Counted from the first letter of the stretch, positions 21,037-30,959 are shown. The stretch: 64,000 nt of DNA from Amphritea pacifica (GCF_016924145.1 NZ_JAFFZO010000023.1:1-64000), one strand, 5' to 3'. Notes: generated from the sequence alone by a model not told the origin. Numbers and translations: made by a program.

Positions 21037-21993
21037 TTGATTTACCCGCTCAGATGGAGCCGTTCCAGCAGGAGGTGCTCCATCGCTAGTATATTTAGCA
21101 ACGGGTCCTTACGGGCCCGTTTTGTCGTTCTGTTACTGCTATCGCTGGTGCTGATTGTGCTGGACCTGAAATGGGCCAGTATGCATCAGACACGTTCCTA
21201 CCTGTCGCTGTTGATCACGCCGCTGCAATGGATTGTTGATACGCCTGCGCAGGTGGCTGATGACCTCAGTGATGTTCTGGTGACCCGTAGCCAACTGGCC
21301 GATGAAAACCGTCGTTTGCGCCAGGAGGCCCTGCTGTTAAAGCAGCGGGTGCAGCAGGTGTCGGCGCTCACCGCAGAAAATGTTCGCCTGCGTGAGTTGC
21401 TCAATGGTCGTCAGCGACTCGAACAGGACGTCTTCCTCACTGAACTGATTGGTGTCAATCCGGATCCATTTCAACATCAGATTATCCTTAACCGGGGCTC
21501 AGAAGATCATGCCTATGTTGGTCAGGCGGTGCTGGATTCCGGCGGTATTATGGGCCAGGTAGTTGAAGTGAGTCACTATACCAGCCGGGCGATGTTGATC
21601 ACCGACTCGCGCCATGCGATTCCGGTTGAGGTTAATCGTAACGGCTTTCGCTCCATTGCGCTGGGAAATGGTTCTGTCAATCAGCTTGAGCTGGTGCATG
21701 TACCGGATACCGCCGATATTCGTGAAGGCGACCTGCTGGTGTCTTCCGGGCTGGGTGGACGTTTCCCGCGGGGCTATCCGGTAGCTAAAGTGGTCAGCGT
21801 GCAGCGAGACCCTGGCGAGCCGTTTGCGTTGGTCAAAGCGGAACCCGCCGCCATGCTGAATAAAAGTCGCCATATCTTGCTGGTAGATATGCCGCAAGCG
21901 CCGGAGCTGCCTCCCGAAAATAAACCGTTACACACTGAGAAACTAAAGCCTCAGCAGGCCGGTATCGACGTGCAGGAGAGTGAGGGTGAATAA
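21037..21993 (+). CDS. mreC: rod shape-determining protein MreC
   Basis: MreC links MreB to periplasmic cell-wall enzymes. A transmembrane helix (FVVLLLLSLVLIVLDLKW) is followed by a coiled coil (LADENRRLRQEALLLKQRVQ) and two beta-barrel domains ending near KSRHILLVDMP. A Pro/Glu-rich tail closes the protein. The start is doubtful: TTG at 21037 is the only conventional start codon before the membrane helix but has no ribosome-binding site. A perfect AGGAGG lies 6 bases before an in-frame ATC at 21082, which would give the natural-looking start (M)ASIFSNGSLRARF. Coordinates use the conventional codon. Confidence 0.93.
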   Translation: MIYPLRWSRSSRRCSIASIFSNGSLRARFVVLLLLSLVLIVLDLKWASMHQTRSYLSLLITPLQWIVDTPAQVADDLSDVLVTRSQLADENRRLRQEALLLKQRVQQVSALTAENVRLRELLNGRQRLEQDVFLTELIGVNPDPFQHQIILNRGSEDHAYVGQAVLDSGGIMGQVVEVSHYTSRAMLITDSRHAIPVEVNRNGFRSIALGNGSVNQLELVHVPDTADIREGDLLVSSGLGGRFPRGYPVAKVVSVQRDPGEPFALVKAEPAAMLNKSRHILLVDMPQAPELPPENKPLHTEKLKPQQAGIDVQESEGE

Positions 21994-22474
21994 TCAGGGA
22001 GGCGGTGGCGGATCGATTATCCTGGCCACCTTTCTGGTGGGCTATATGCTCAGCCAGATGCCCCTGCCGCAATTTGCCGAGTGGTTCCGGCCTGAATGGG
22101 TAGCGATGATTCTCATCTACTGGGTGATGGCGCTGCCGGAACGGGTGGGACTGGGGACCGCCGCCCTGGTGGGGCTGGGACTTGATCTGATCAAGGGCAG
22201 CCCGATGGGGTTGAATATGCTGTCACTGCTGATTATCGCTTACCTGACATTGCTATTATACAAACGGTTGCGGATGTTCCCTCTGGTGCAGCAGGCGGTG
22301 ATGGTGATGGTGCTGGTGGGCATCAATCAGCTGATCTTTAACTGGGTTCACAGCTTTATGGGAACCCGAAGCGACAGCCTAATCTTTCTGCTACCAGCCC
22401 TGATGAGTGCTGTTTTGTGGCCCTGGCTGTTTGTTGTTCTGAGAGGGTTGCGCCGGACTTTCAGGGTTTCCTGA
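21986..22474 (+). CDS. mreD: rod shape-determining protein MreD
   Basis: A 162-residue integral membrane protein with about five hydrophobic helices, part of the MreBCD elongasome. Family features include EWFRPEWVAMILIYWVMALP and GLDLIKGSPMGLNMLSLLII. GTG at 21986 is chosen because GGAG lies 8 bases before it; the GTG at 21980 is only 2 bases from that site. The gene overlaps the end of mreC, consistent with translational coupling. Confidence 0.95.
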   Translation: MNNQGGGGGSIILATFLVGYMLSQMPLPQFAEWFRPEWVAMILIYWVMALPERVGLGTAALVGLGLDLIKGSPMGLNMLSLLIIAYLTLLLYKRLRMFPLVQQAVMVMVLVGINQLIFNWVHSFMGTRSDSLIFLLPALMSAVLWPWLFVVLRGLRRTFRVS

Positions 22475-22490
22475 GCTGGCGATACTTGTT

Positions 22491-23177
22491 ATGACTGATT
22501 CTGATTACCCGGATACTAAGATTACTGAGATTAAAAAAACGGCTGCTGACAGTAGCGCTCCCGAATGTGGTGGCGTTTTAAATGGAGCCTTGGCTAATCG
22601 TCCCCCTCAGTTGGTGCTTGCGTCTGCTTCACCGCGGCGGGCAGAGTTGCTGCAGCAAATTGGTGTGAGTTGTAGTGTCAGGCCGGTTGATATCCCCGAG
22701 GTTGTCGGACCAGGTGAGCAGCCGCAGCAGTTTGTTGCCCGGCTTGCCCGGGAGAAAGCCTGCGCAGGGTTGGCCGATGCCGCAGAGGGAGCGATAGTGC
22801 TGGGGGCCGACACGGTAGTCGTCAGTGATGGTATGATCCTGGGTAAGCCTGTTAACCGGGAAGATGCGTTGGTTATGTTGCAGCAACTGTCAGGTTCCCG
22901 GCATCGGGTTATGACGGCGGTAGCAGTAACAAACCGGGAACGAATTCTCTCTCAGGTAGTCACTACAGAGGTAGAGTTCCGAACATTGAGTCGGGCTCAG
23001 TGCGAACGTTACTGGGATACCGGCGAACCCTGTGACAAGGCCGGGGCATATGGTATTCAGGGGTTAGGCGCGGTTTTTGTTGCTAGTATTAATGGCAGTT
23101 ACTCGGCCGTGGTAGGCTTGCCACTGGCGGAAACGGCGGCGTTGCTGGAAAAATTTGGTATCCCGGTATGGCAATAG
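22491..23177 (+). CDS. maf: Maf family nucleoside triphosphate pyrophosphatase (YhdE type, dTTP/UTP)
   Basis: A Maf/HAM1-fold enzyme that hydrolyses non-canonical or excess nucleoside triphosphates. Signature blocks are LVLASASPRRAELLQQIG, the catalytic GADTVVV, GKPVNREDAL, SGSRHRVMTAVAV and KAGAYGIQGLG. The position after mreD matches yhdE of E. coli. The predicted protein has about 38 residues before the usual MxxLxLASxSPRR start, polar and Ser/Thr-rich. This may be a real extension, or translation may start downstream at a TTG or GTG near 22612. Confidence 0.93.
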   Translation: MTDSDYPDTKITEIKKTAADSSAPECGGVLNGALANRPPQLVLASASPRRAELLQQIGVSCSVRPVDIPEVVGPGEQPQQFVARLAREKACAGLADAAEGAIVLGADTVVVSDGMILGKPVNREDALVMLQQLSGSRHRVMTAVAVTNRERILSQVVTTEVEFRTLSRAQCERYWDTGEPCDKAGAYGIQGLGAVFVASINGSYSAVVGLPLAETAALLEKFGIPVWQ

Positions 23178-23372
23178 AGATCAGCCTCTGTCGGCTCTGA
23201 TCACATGAATACTGTCTGCTACCTCTTAAGGTATGTGTTCAGTGTGCTTTCTGTGCGGGTATCTGGATTGGTGTGTTGTTAAATTCATGGCGATAAGGGT
23301 ACTTGCTGGTTCAGGGTACAGTACCAGAGATGACTGATGGTGCCTGCTGATAGGGTCGCCTAGGGATGGATT

Positions 23373-24857
23373 ATGAGCGAAGAGATACTGATTAACTTTA
23401 CCCCCATAGAGACCCGTGTTGCCGTTATTGAAAATGGTATGCCACAGGAGATCTATGTTGAACGGGCGGAGCGCCGGGGCATAGTCGGTAATATTTATAA
23501 AGGTAAGGTAGTGCGGGTACTACCCGGAATGCAGGCTGCATTTGTTGATATCGGCCTCGAGCGGGCCGCGTTTATCCATGTGGACGAGTTGCAGCATCCC
23601 GAGGATGAAAGCAATGGAGGCAATGGGAAAAGCAGCCTGACCATCAATCGTTTGCTGCGTGAGGGACAGTCTCTGATTGTTCAGGTCACCAAAGATCCTC
23701 TCGGTACCAAAGGCGCCCGCCTGACCACCAATCTCTCGATACCCTCGCGATATCTGGTTTATATGCCGGGCAATGAGCATATCGGTATCTCTCAGCGGAT
23801 TGAAGACAGTGAAGAGCGGGAGCGGCTGCGTAAAGCGGTTGAAGAGGTGGTGGCCGGGATGGGCGATCAGAACACCAGCGTGGGGGGCTTTATCCTGCGA
23901 ACCGTCTCAGAAGGGGTTTCAGAAGCCGAGCTGAAGCAGGATATTCTGTTTCTCTGCCGTCTGTGGGAATCGATCTCCCGTAAAGTTGAAGAATATAATG
24001 CACCCTCCTGTATTTATGAAGACCTGCCCCTGAATATGCGGGCTTTACGGGATATGGCTCATGCCGGAATCGAGCGTATCCGGGTCGATTCAAAAGAGAC
24101 CTTTCAGCGCTCTCAGCAGTTTGCTGAGGCGCTGGTGCCAGAGATCAGTGGCATCCTCGAATACTATCCTGGTGAGCGGCCTATCTTTGATCTCTATAAT
24201 ATTGAGGAGGAGATTCAGAAAGCGCTGGGCCGCAAAGTTGAACTAAAATCCGGCGGCTATCTGATTTTTGACCAGACCGAAGCGATGACCACGGTGGATA
24301 TTAACACCGGGGCCTATGTCGGACATCGAAATCTGGAAGAGACCATCTTTAAAACCAACCTGGAAGCGGCCACTGCGATCGGTCGCCAGCTGCGTCTGAG
24401 AAATCTGGGGGGGATCATCATTATCGACTTTATCGATATGCTGGATGAGGACCATCAGCGCCAGGTGTTACGCACTCTGGAACGGGTGCTGGAAAAGGAC
24501 CATGTGAAGTGTAAGGTGACCGGGGTGTCGGAGCTGGGGTTGGTGGAGATGACCCGCAAGCGGACCCGGGAGAGTCTCGAGCATATTCTCTGTGAGCCCT
24601 GCGAACATTGTCAGGGGCGGGGGTCGGTGAAAACGCCGGAAACTGTCTGCTATGAGATATTCAGAGAGATTCTGCGACAGCACCGCGCTTATGAGACCGA
24701 CTCCTATCTGGTGCTGGCGTCTGATAAGGTGGTGTCGATGTTGCTGGATGAGCTTTCCGACCACGTGGCTGAACTTGAGGCTTTCATCTCTAAAACAATC
24801 CGTTTTCAGGTCGAACCGATGTATGGCCCGGAACAGTATGATGTGGTGCTGAAATAG
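23373..24857 (+). CDS. rng: ribonuclease G
   Basis: A 494-residue RNase E/G endoribonuclease that matures the 16S rRNA 5' end and degrades some mRNAs. An S1 domain covers about 38-128 (GNIYKGKVVRVLPGMQAAFV). The catalytic DNase I-like region contains FDQTEAMTTVDINTGAYVG and GGIIIIDFIDM, with the two metal-binding aspartates. A CEPCEHCQGRG motif near residue 405 matches the zinc-link. There is no long degradosome tail, so this is RNase G and not RNase E. Position between maf and yhdP is conserved. Confidence 0.97.
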   Translation: MSEEILINFTPIETRVAVIENGMPQEIYVERAERRGIVGNIYKGKVVRVLPGMQAAFVDIGLERAAFIHVDELQHPEDESNGGNGKSSLTINRLLREGQSLIVQVTKDPLGTKGARLTTNLSIPSRYLVYMPGNEHIGISQRIEDSEERERLRKAVEEVVAGMGDQNTSVGGFILRTVSEGVSEAELKQDILFLCRLWESISRKVEEYNAPSCIYEDLPLNMRALRDMAHAGIERIRVDSKETFQRSQQFAEALVPEISGILEYYPGERPIFDLYNIEEEIQKALGRKVELKSGGYLIFDQTEAMTTVDINTGAYVGHRNLEETIFKTNLEAATAIGRQLRLRNLGGIIIIDFIDMLDEDHQRQVLRTLERVLEKDHVKCKVTGVSELGLVEMTRKRTRESLEHILCEPCEHCQGRGSVKTPETVCYEIFREILRQHRAYETDSYLVLASDKVVSMLLDELSDHVAELEAFISKTIRFQVEPMYGPEQYDVVLK

Positions 24858-24859
24858 TT

Positions 24860-27800
24860 GTGTCATCTATCGGGCGGGTATTAAGAGCGTTAAATCGCTG
24901 GCTGGGCTGGGTCCTGGTTATTGTCATCCTGACGATCGCGCTATTGACTGTTGTTGTCAGGCAGCTACTGCCCGGGGTCTGGGATTACCGCACAGATATT
25001 GAGCAGTACCTGAGTGGTCGCTTGCACACCGAAGTCACTATTGGCGAGATTAATGCCAGTTGGGAGGGCCGTTTTCCCCGGCTGTTGTTGCAGGATGTGG
25101 TGATTGCCGATCACCGTTCCCACAATATTGGTCGGATCGAGCTGGGGCAGTTGGTGCTGGGGCTCAATCCGGTCAGTAGTCTGCTCAAGTGGCAGCCAGT
25201 GCTCAGCAAGGTGGAGATCTGGTCGCTGCATACGCAGGTAAAGCTGGTGCGCTGGCCTCATCCGGCGACGACTGACGCAAGCACTGCAGCATCAGATTCC
25301 GCCACTGATCCCCTGGCAGCTCTCTGGTTGCAACCGCATATATTTTTTTACGATACTCAGGTTGATCTGACGCTGCCATCGGGTAAACAGCTGTTGCTGC
25401 AGAGTGAACGGATCAACCTGGAAAACAGTCGCCGCCAGCATCATTTCGCCGGGGAACTGCAGGTGACGTTTGAGCAACGCCTGGCGTCAGCCACGCTGCG
25501 AATTGAATCGGACAGCTATCAGTTTGATCCGAAAACCACCAACTTTGATTTTTATCTGAAACTGGCAGGGGTTGATACTCCGCTGCTGGATGCCGCCCGG
25601 GAGCTGTTTCCGGTACCCGAGACACTTGAACAGCTGGAGCTGGCTGCAGAGATCTGGGGAAATTGGTCTGAAGGGCGCCTTACCCGGGTGTTTGGCGGCC
25701 TCGATACCGGAAGGTTACAGCTGCTCACCGCGCAACAGGCGATGCCGGAACTGTCGATAAGGGATCTGACCACCCGCTTTGCCCTGTTACAGCCTGAGCG
25801 GCGCAACTTCCAGTTGCAGGTCGATGATTTTTCCGCCCTGATTAATGACCAGCCACTGGCGTTCCCACGGTTGGTGGTTAACCGTCAGCAGGGCCGGATC
25901 GCTTCGCTGGCGCTGGCGGAGTTTGATATTACAGCCGTCGGTCAGTTTATCGGCAAACAGCCGTTCCTGCCGGAACCTCTTAAGGAGGTGCTGGACCGGG
26001 TGGCTCCGACCGGAGTAATCCGTAACCTGGTGGTTGAGTGGCCCGAACCTCCATCGGCGCTAACGGCGGATTCTGATTCAGAGGGTGACAAGCCGGATAG
26101 CTCTGGGGTTGATAACCCGGTAACGCCGTTGGTTAACGCTCAGGGGTCTGAAATCCAGAGCACAGTCTCTCAAGGTTCAGTCTCTCAAAGCACAGTCTCT
26201 CAAAGTACAGTCGCCCTGAATGCTGAAACCGGTACTCCGGAAACAGCAGTGATCATGACGCAGGAGGAGACGCAGACAGAGTCGCAGACGAAAGCTTCTC
26301 CTGAGGATAAGGCGCAGGACTGGACTCAGCTGAGCCTGCAAGGGGATCTTGAGGATGTCGCCTTTAACGCTGCGTACGGTGCGCCGGCTATGTCCGGAGT
26401 GACGGGACTGCTGCAACTGGAGTATGCTCAGGAGGGCTTACAGGGGCGAATCGATCTGGAGAGTGATCGGATGGGGCTTCATTTTCCAGAGGTGTTCGAT
26501 CAGGGCTGGGAGTTCAGTGCCGCTCGCGGCACCACCCATATCAGTCTGGCAAACAATACCCTGCACCTGAGCAGTGAGCATGTCACACTGCATAAATCTG
26601 GAATCAATGCCAGTGGCCGGTGGAGTCTCTATCTGCCACTGGAGCATGATATTCAGAGTGAGCTGACGCTGCTGATCGGCGTAAGAAACTCAGATGGCAG
26701 TCTGGCGCCTGAACTGATCCCTGACCATGAGATCGACCCGGGGATTAAACAGTGGGTGGCTCAGTCTGTTAAGCAGGGGCAGTTGAAGCAGGGGGGATTT
26801 GTGCTGCATACCGGTACCCGCAGTATCCCCTCGCGTCAGCCACCGACCGTGCAGATGTTTATGGATATTGCCGGGGCCGAGGTGGATTATCAACCTGGCT
26901 GGCCGGCAGTACGCGCAGCCGATGCTTCGTTACTGCTGCGGGATCAGGGGTTGGCAATCAGTGTCAGTGACGGGCTGATCCGCGATAGCAAAATAGAGCA
27001 TGGCTGGGTCTATCTGCCGCCTGCGTCTCATGATCTGCATCTGATTGCCGCGGTTAATGGTGACAGTGCGGATATTGGCAAAACCCTGCTGGAAAGCCCT
27101 GTGCTGGGTGCCGGCAATGACGAGTTGCAGAGCTGGCAGCTCAGTGGTGCGGCTGATACCCGTCTGAAGCTTACGATCCCCTTGAATGGGGGAGAGCCGG
27201 CTGTTGATGTCAGCAGCGATTTTTCTGATCTGAAACTGGTATCTGCAAGCCGTGATCTGACTATCAGTAAACTGGCAGGGCGTATCGGCTATCAGAATGA
27301 TGCCGGGCTGTATGCGAAGTCGCTGACGGGGAAGTTTTTTGATCATCCACTGAGTGCATCGATTGAAACAACCGGGAAAAAGCAGGCTGAGAGAATTACT
27401 GTGCGGTTGAAATCATCGATTACGATGGCCCGGTTGAGAGAGTGGAGCGGTATCGATATGCTTGCGGTGGCTCAGGGAGATCAGCCCTATGAAGCCGATC
27501 TGGATATCTGTATCCGTGCAGATTGCTCCGGGCTGACGGTGCGGTCAGACCTGAAGCAAGTAGCCCTTGAGCTCATTCCACCCTACAGTAAATCTCCGGG
27601 AGAGGCTTTACCCTTTCTGTTGCGCACCGATTTTGAGTCACCTCAAACCTTTAATATCAAAGCCGGTGACCAACTGAGCGGGTGGTTGCAACTTGAACAG
27701 GGGCGGTTTAGCCGGGGACAACTGGTATTGGGTATGGGGGATGCACGACCAACCGCTTATGAGGGGTTGGAGATCACAGGCCGTCTTAACCGGCTGGACT

Positions 27801-29014
27801 ATGAACAGCTGAATACCATGCTGCAACGGGCAGGTATTATGACCGGCTCAGCCTCATCCGTTGCCAGCGATAGTCAGCGACAAATGATTGCGGTGCAGGG
27901 GAGCCTCGATGTAGCGGAACTGAGATACTCTGATCTGCTGATGAAAGATGCCAGACTTTCGCTCCATCGTCGTGCTGACAGCTGGGGTGTCGGAGTCTCG
28001 GGAGCCGACCTTCAGTTGCAGGTGACGGTCCCCGATAGTGCTGCGATTGCGCCGCAATTGCTGTTTGAACGGCTCAATCTTGACGCATTGCTCTCTCAGC
28101 GAACAGAGGCCGAGGATCAACAGGCAGTATTAATTCCAGAGCAGGTTGTTGCCGCCATTCAGCCGGGGGTGTTGCCCGATCTGGATATCGATATCCGCGA
28201 TCTGATTGTGAAGGAGAAGCGCTGGGGAGGCTGGCGTTTTAATCTGCGAAACCGGGGCGATAACACCTATATCGAGAATATTGTGGGTCAGCTAACAGAC
28301 CTCAGCGCCCGGGGCGATATCGTCTGGCGGCCGGGCGAGCCGAGTCAAAGTGAGATGACGCTCAGAATTGAAGCCAAGGACCTCGGTCGGGCACTGAAAA
28401 GTGCCGGATTTGCCAAAGTGTTGGAAACGGAAAAAACCGAGGCCGATCTACAGCTTCAATGGCCGGGGGCTCCATGGGAGTATGCGCTTGCCAGTTCCGA
28501 TGGCAGTCTGAAGTTTGTCGCCCGCAACGGGCGCTTAATTGAGGCCGGTAGTGGTACAGGAATATTGCGGGTGTTTGGTATTCTCAATATGAATGCGCTG
28601 GGGCGGCGTCTGAAACTGGATTTCGCTGATCTGTTTGCCAAAGGTGTCAGCTTTGACCGGATGGAAGGGAATTACCGCATGGCGGATGGTGTGGCGTCTA
28701 CCAATGAGCCTTTTGTGATGCGTGGGCCTTCTGTTGATATGGCGATGAGTGGCGATATCGACCTGGTAAACGAAACAGTGAATCAGCAGATGGCAGTGAC
28801 ACTGCCGGTAACCGATAATATACCGCTGGCGGCCGTGTTGTTGGGTGCACCGCAGATCGCCGGACTGGCATTTCTACTGGATAAGCTGATCGGCGATGAG
28901 GTTAAAAAAGAGTTTGCCACCGTGACATACACGATGGAGGGTGACTGGAGCGATCCGAAAGTCGAGCTGCTGCAGAAGCCTGAGGCCGCCAGAGAGGCGA
29001 CCAATCTTAAATAG
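24860..29014 (+). CDS. yhdP: YhdP family AsmA-like lipid transport protein
   Basis: A 1384-residue giant AsmA-like protein. One N-terminal transmembrane helix (about 15-35) anchors a long periplasmic beta-groove; E. coli YhdP, with TamB and YdbH, moves phospholipid to the outer membrane. The DUF3971 region and the C-terminal AsmA_2 block (GTGILRVFGILNMNALGRRL) are recognisable. The GTG start is two bases after the rng stop, implying coupling. Between residues about 395 and 490 there is a low-complexity Ser/Gln/Thr/Glu insertion that contains the 15-base tandem repeat at 26159. Confidence 0.93.
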   Translation: MSSIGRVLRALNRWLGWVLVIVILTIALLTVVVRQLLPGVWDYRTDIEQYLSGRLHTEVTIGEINASWEGRFPRLLLQDVVIADHRSHNIGRIELGQLVLGLNPVSSLLKWQPVLSKVEIWSLHTQVKLVRWPHPATTDASTAASDSATDPLAALWLQPHIFFYDTQVDLTLPSGKQLLLQSERINLENSRRQHHFAGELQVTFEQRLASATLRIESDSYQFDPKTTNFDFYLKLAGVDTPLLDAARELFPVPETLEQLELAAEIWGNWSEGRLTRVFGGLDTGRLQLLTAQQAMPELSIRDLTTRFALLQPERRNFQLQVDDFSALINDQPLAFPRLVVNRQQGRIASLALAEFDITAVGQFIGKQPFLPEPLKEVLDRVAPTGVIRNLVVEWPEPPSALTADSDSEGDKPDSSGVDNPVTPLVNAQGSEIQSTVSQGSVSQSTVSQSTVALNAETGTPETAVIMTQEETQTESQTKASPEDKAQDWTQLSLQGDLEDVAFNAAYGAPAMSGVTGLLQLEYAQEGLQGRIDLESDRMGLHFPEVFDQGWEFSAARGTTHISLANNTLHLSSEHVTLHKSGINASGRWSLYLPLEHDIQSELTLLIGVRNSDGSLAPELIPDHEIDPGIKQWVAQSVKQGQLKQGGFVLHTGTRSIPSRQPPTVQMFMDIAGAEVDYQPGWPAVRAADASLLLRDQGLAISVSDGLIRDSKIEHGWVYLPPASHDLHLIAAVNGDSADIGKTLLESPVLGAGNDELQSWQLSGAADTRLKLTIPLNGGEPAVDVSSDFSDLKLVSASRDLTISKLAGRIGYQNDAGLYAKSLTGKFFDHPLSASIETTGKKQAERITVRLKSSITMARLREWSGIDMLAVAQGDQPYEADLDICIRADCSGLTVRSDLKQVALELIPPYSKSPGEALPFLLRTDFESPQTFNIKAGDQLSGWLQLEQGRFSRGQLVLGMGDARPTAYEGLEITGRLNRLDYEQLNTMLQRAGIMTGSASSVASDSQRQMIAVQGSLDVAELRYSDLLMKDARLSLHRRADSWGVGVSGADLQLQVTVPDSAAIAPQLLFERLNLDALLSQRTEAEDQQAVLIPEQVVAAIQPGVLPDLDIDIRDLIVKEKRWGGWRFNLRNRGDNTYIENIVGQLTDLSARGDIVWRPGEPSQSEMTLRIEAKDLGRALKSAGFAKVLETEKTEADLQLQWPGAPWEYALASSDGSLKFVARNGRLIEAGSGTGILRVFGILNMNALGRRLKLDFADLFAKGVSFDRMEGNYRMADGVASTNEPFVMRGPSVDMAMSGDIDLVNETVNQQMAVTLPVTDNIPLAAVLLGAPQIAGLAFLLDKLIGDEVKKEFATVTYTMEGDWSDPKVELLQKPEAAREATNLK
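26159..26218 (+). repeat. 15-base tandem repeat inside yhdP
   Basis: Four consecutive 15-base units of the type AGCACAGTCTCTCAA (units begin at 26159, 26174, 26189 and 26204; the last is diverged). They encode repeats of STVSQ within a low-complexity linker. In-frame unit changes would lengthen or shorten the linker without a frameshift. Confidence 0.85.
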
Positions 29015-29055
29015 GGGAACACTCAGTCCCGATACGCTACCGCCTTACTTTGGGG

Positions 29056-29586
29056 TTATACGCCCGCTCTTTCACGCAGATATTTAAACAGTTTTCTCGA
29101 GGCGGCTGGCGGTTTATCGAGGCTGGCCTCTTTCTTCGCGTTGCGTATCAACTGACGGAGGTGCTGGATATCCGCACCGGAATCCTCCTCCAGATAGGCT
29201 TCCAGATCGGTATTGTCCCCCAGAATGAGGCGGTCACGCCAGCGTTCCAGCTTATGAAATACCTGTAGATGAGCCTGTTTACCGGCTTCAAAGCGGTCGA
29301 TAGCAGTTTGAATTTCATCGGCATCTTCAGCCCGCATCAGTCGGCCGATATATTGCAACTGCCGTCTGATTGCTTCTGAACGGGGCTGCAGGCGTTGCGC
29401 CTCTTCTACCGCCGCCCGCAGGATATCACTCATCGGCACTTTGGATAGCTGCTCTTTGTTTAACTCAGGCAGCCGTGCTCCCAGCGCCTGCAGCTCTTCC
29501 ATCTCCCGCTTGCGGCGGGTTTTTGATATCCACTCTTCATCAAATTCGTGGTCGTCGCCAGGGAGAAAATCGTCATTCTGACTCAT
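29056..29586 (-). CDS. yjgA: ribosome biogenesis factor DarP (YjgA, DUF615)
   Basis: A 176-residue highly charged helical protein of the DUF615 family. E. coli YjgA/DarP binds late 50S precursors and helps their maturation. Features are an acidic N-terminus (DDHEFDEEWISKTRRKREME), LGARLPELNKEQL and the C-terminal IQHLRQLIRNAKKEASLDKP. It lies 23 bases downstream of mgtE on the same strand and is convergent with yhdP. Confidence 0.93.
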   Translation of the reverse strand: MSQNDDFLPGDDHEFDEEWISKTRRKREMEELQALGARLPELNKEQLSKVPMSDILRAAVEEAQRLQPRSEAIRRQLQYIGRLMRAEDADEIQTAIDRFEAGKQAHLQVFHKLERWRDRLILGDNTDLEAYLEEDSGADIQHLRQLIRNAKKEASLDKPPAASRKLFKYLRERAGV

Positions 29587-29609
29587 ATAGATCTCTTATG
29601 TGGTCGGCT

Positions 29610-30959
29610 CTAGCTATAGAAAAAAGTTGCCAGACCGAGGAATGCAAAAAAACCGACTACATCAGTAATCGTGGTTAACAAAACGCTGCCCGCCAGGGCC
29701 GGATCAATCCCCCAGGCTTTCAGAACGATGGGTAACATGGTACCAGCCAGGGCCGCTGCGAACAGGTTAATAATAATAGCACAGGCGATAATGATGCCGA
29801 TGGTCAGATCCTGAAACCAGATGATGGCGATGGCGGCAACGACCAGCGCCCAGAGTATACCATTGAGAGCGCCAACTACCATTTCCCGGTTTAACAGCCA
29901 GCCAGCATTAGAGCGTTCAACATGTCCCAGCGCCTGTCCGCGGATCATCAGGGTCAGTACCTGACTGCCGGCAATGCCTCCCATGCTGGCAACAATCGGC
30001 ATCAGCACCGCCAGTGCGACCACCTTGCCGATGGTTTCTTCAAACAGCCCGATCACTGCGGAGGCCAGAAACGCTGTAATCAGATTGATCCCCAGCCATA
30101 CCGCCCGGCGCCGGGTCGTTTTCATGATCGGTGCGAAGGTATCCTCATCTTCGTCCAGACCCGCCATGCTCATCAGCGAGTGATCTGCATCCTCACGGAT
30201 AACGTCGACCACGTCATCGATTGTGATCCGTCCCAGCAGTTGCCCCTCTTCATCGACAACCGGAGCAGATACCAGATCTTCCTGCTCAAACAGCTTCGCC
30301 ACCTGGGTGTCTTCCATATCCGCCGGGATAGGGGATTTGTCGGTCACCATCATCTCCCGCACCGTGCTGGAAGGGTCGCTGACCAGCATCCGGGTGAGGG
30401 GCAGACTGCCGATATAGGTGTCTTTACGGCTGACGACAAACAGTGAGTCAGTCATATCCGGCAGTTCAGCGTGACGGCGCAGGTAACGCAGTGCTGCCTC
30501 AATGGTGATGTCTGGCCGGATGGTGATGGTATCGGTGTTCATCAGACCACCGGCGGTATCTTCCGGATAGGAGAGTATCTTCTCCAGTCGCTCCCGGTTC
30601 TGGTGATCCATCGACCGCAGCAGCTCATGCATCACTGTTTCCGGCAGTTGCTGCATCATATCGGCCAGATCATCGGTTTCCAGCGATTCGGATATCGCCA
30701 GAACCTCAGAGGTATTCATCTTGCTGAGAATTTCAGACTTTACATCGTCCCCCAGCTCCTGCAGCACATCCGCCTCAATATCTTTATGGATCAGGCTCCA
30801 TAGCAGACGTCGCTCTTTCGGTGGCGATTTCTCTATCAGATGTGCAACTTCAGAGGGGCGCAGGGTTTTATTCAGGGTATAGCGTATCTGTCTGAAGGCC
30901 CCCTCTTCGAGGGCTGTATTCAGCTTATCCAGTTCGCTCTCGTTTGTGCTGGCGTTCAT
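29610..30959 (-). CDS. mgtE: magnesium transporter MgtE, full length
   Basis: A 449-residue MgtE. The N-terminal superhelical domain (1-130) ends in LEKILSYPEDTAGGLMNTD. Paired CBS domains (about 135-255) and five membrane helices (about 285-449) follow, with the pore motif PIVASMGGIAGSQVLTLMIR. Acidic residues in the N and CBS domains sense Mg2+ and close the channel. This is the likely housekeeping Mg2+ importer; a shorter paralogue is at 1104. It is followed by yjgA and preceded by the rpoN-ptsO cluster after a 130-base gap. Confidence 0.95.
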   Translation of the reverse strand: MNASTNESELDKLNTALEEGAFRQIRYTLNKTLRPSEVAHLIEKSPPKERRLLWSLIHKDIEADVLQELGDDVKSEILSKMNTSEVLAISESLETDDLADMMQQLPETVMHELLRSMDHQNRERLEKILSYPEDTAGGLMNTDTITIRPDITIEAALRYLRRHAELPDMTDSLFVVSRKDTYIGSLPLTRMLVSDPSSTVREMMVTDKSPIPADMEDTQVAKLFEQEDLVSAPVVDEEGQLLGRITIDDVVDVIREDADHSLMSMAGLDEDEDTFAPIMKTTRRRAVWLGINLITAFLASAVIGLFEETIGKVVALAVLMPIVASMGGIAGSQVLTLMIRGQALGHVERSNAGWLLNREMVVGALNGILWALVVAAIAIIWFQDLTIGIIIACAIIINLFAAALAGTMLPIVLKAWGIDPALAGSVLLTTITDVVGFFAFLGLATFFYS

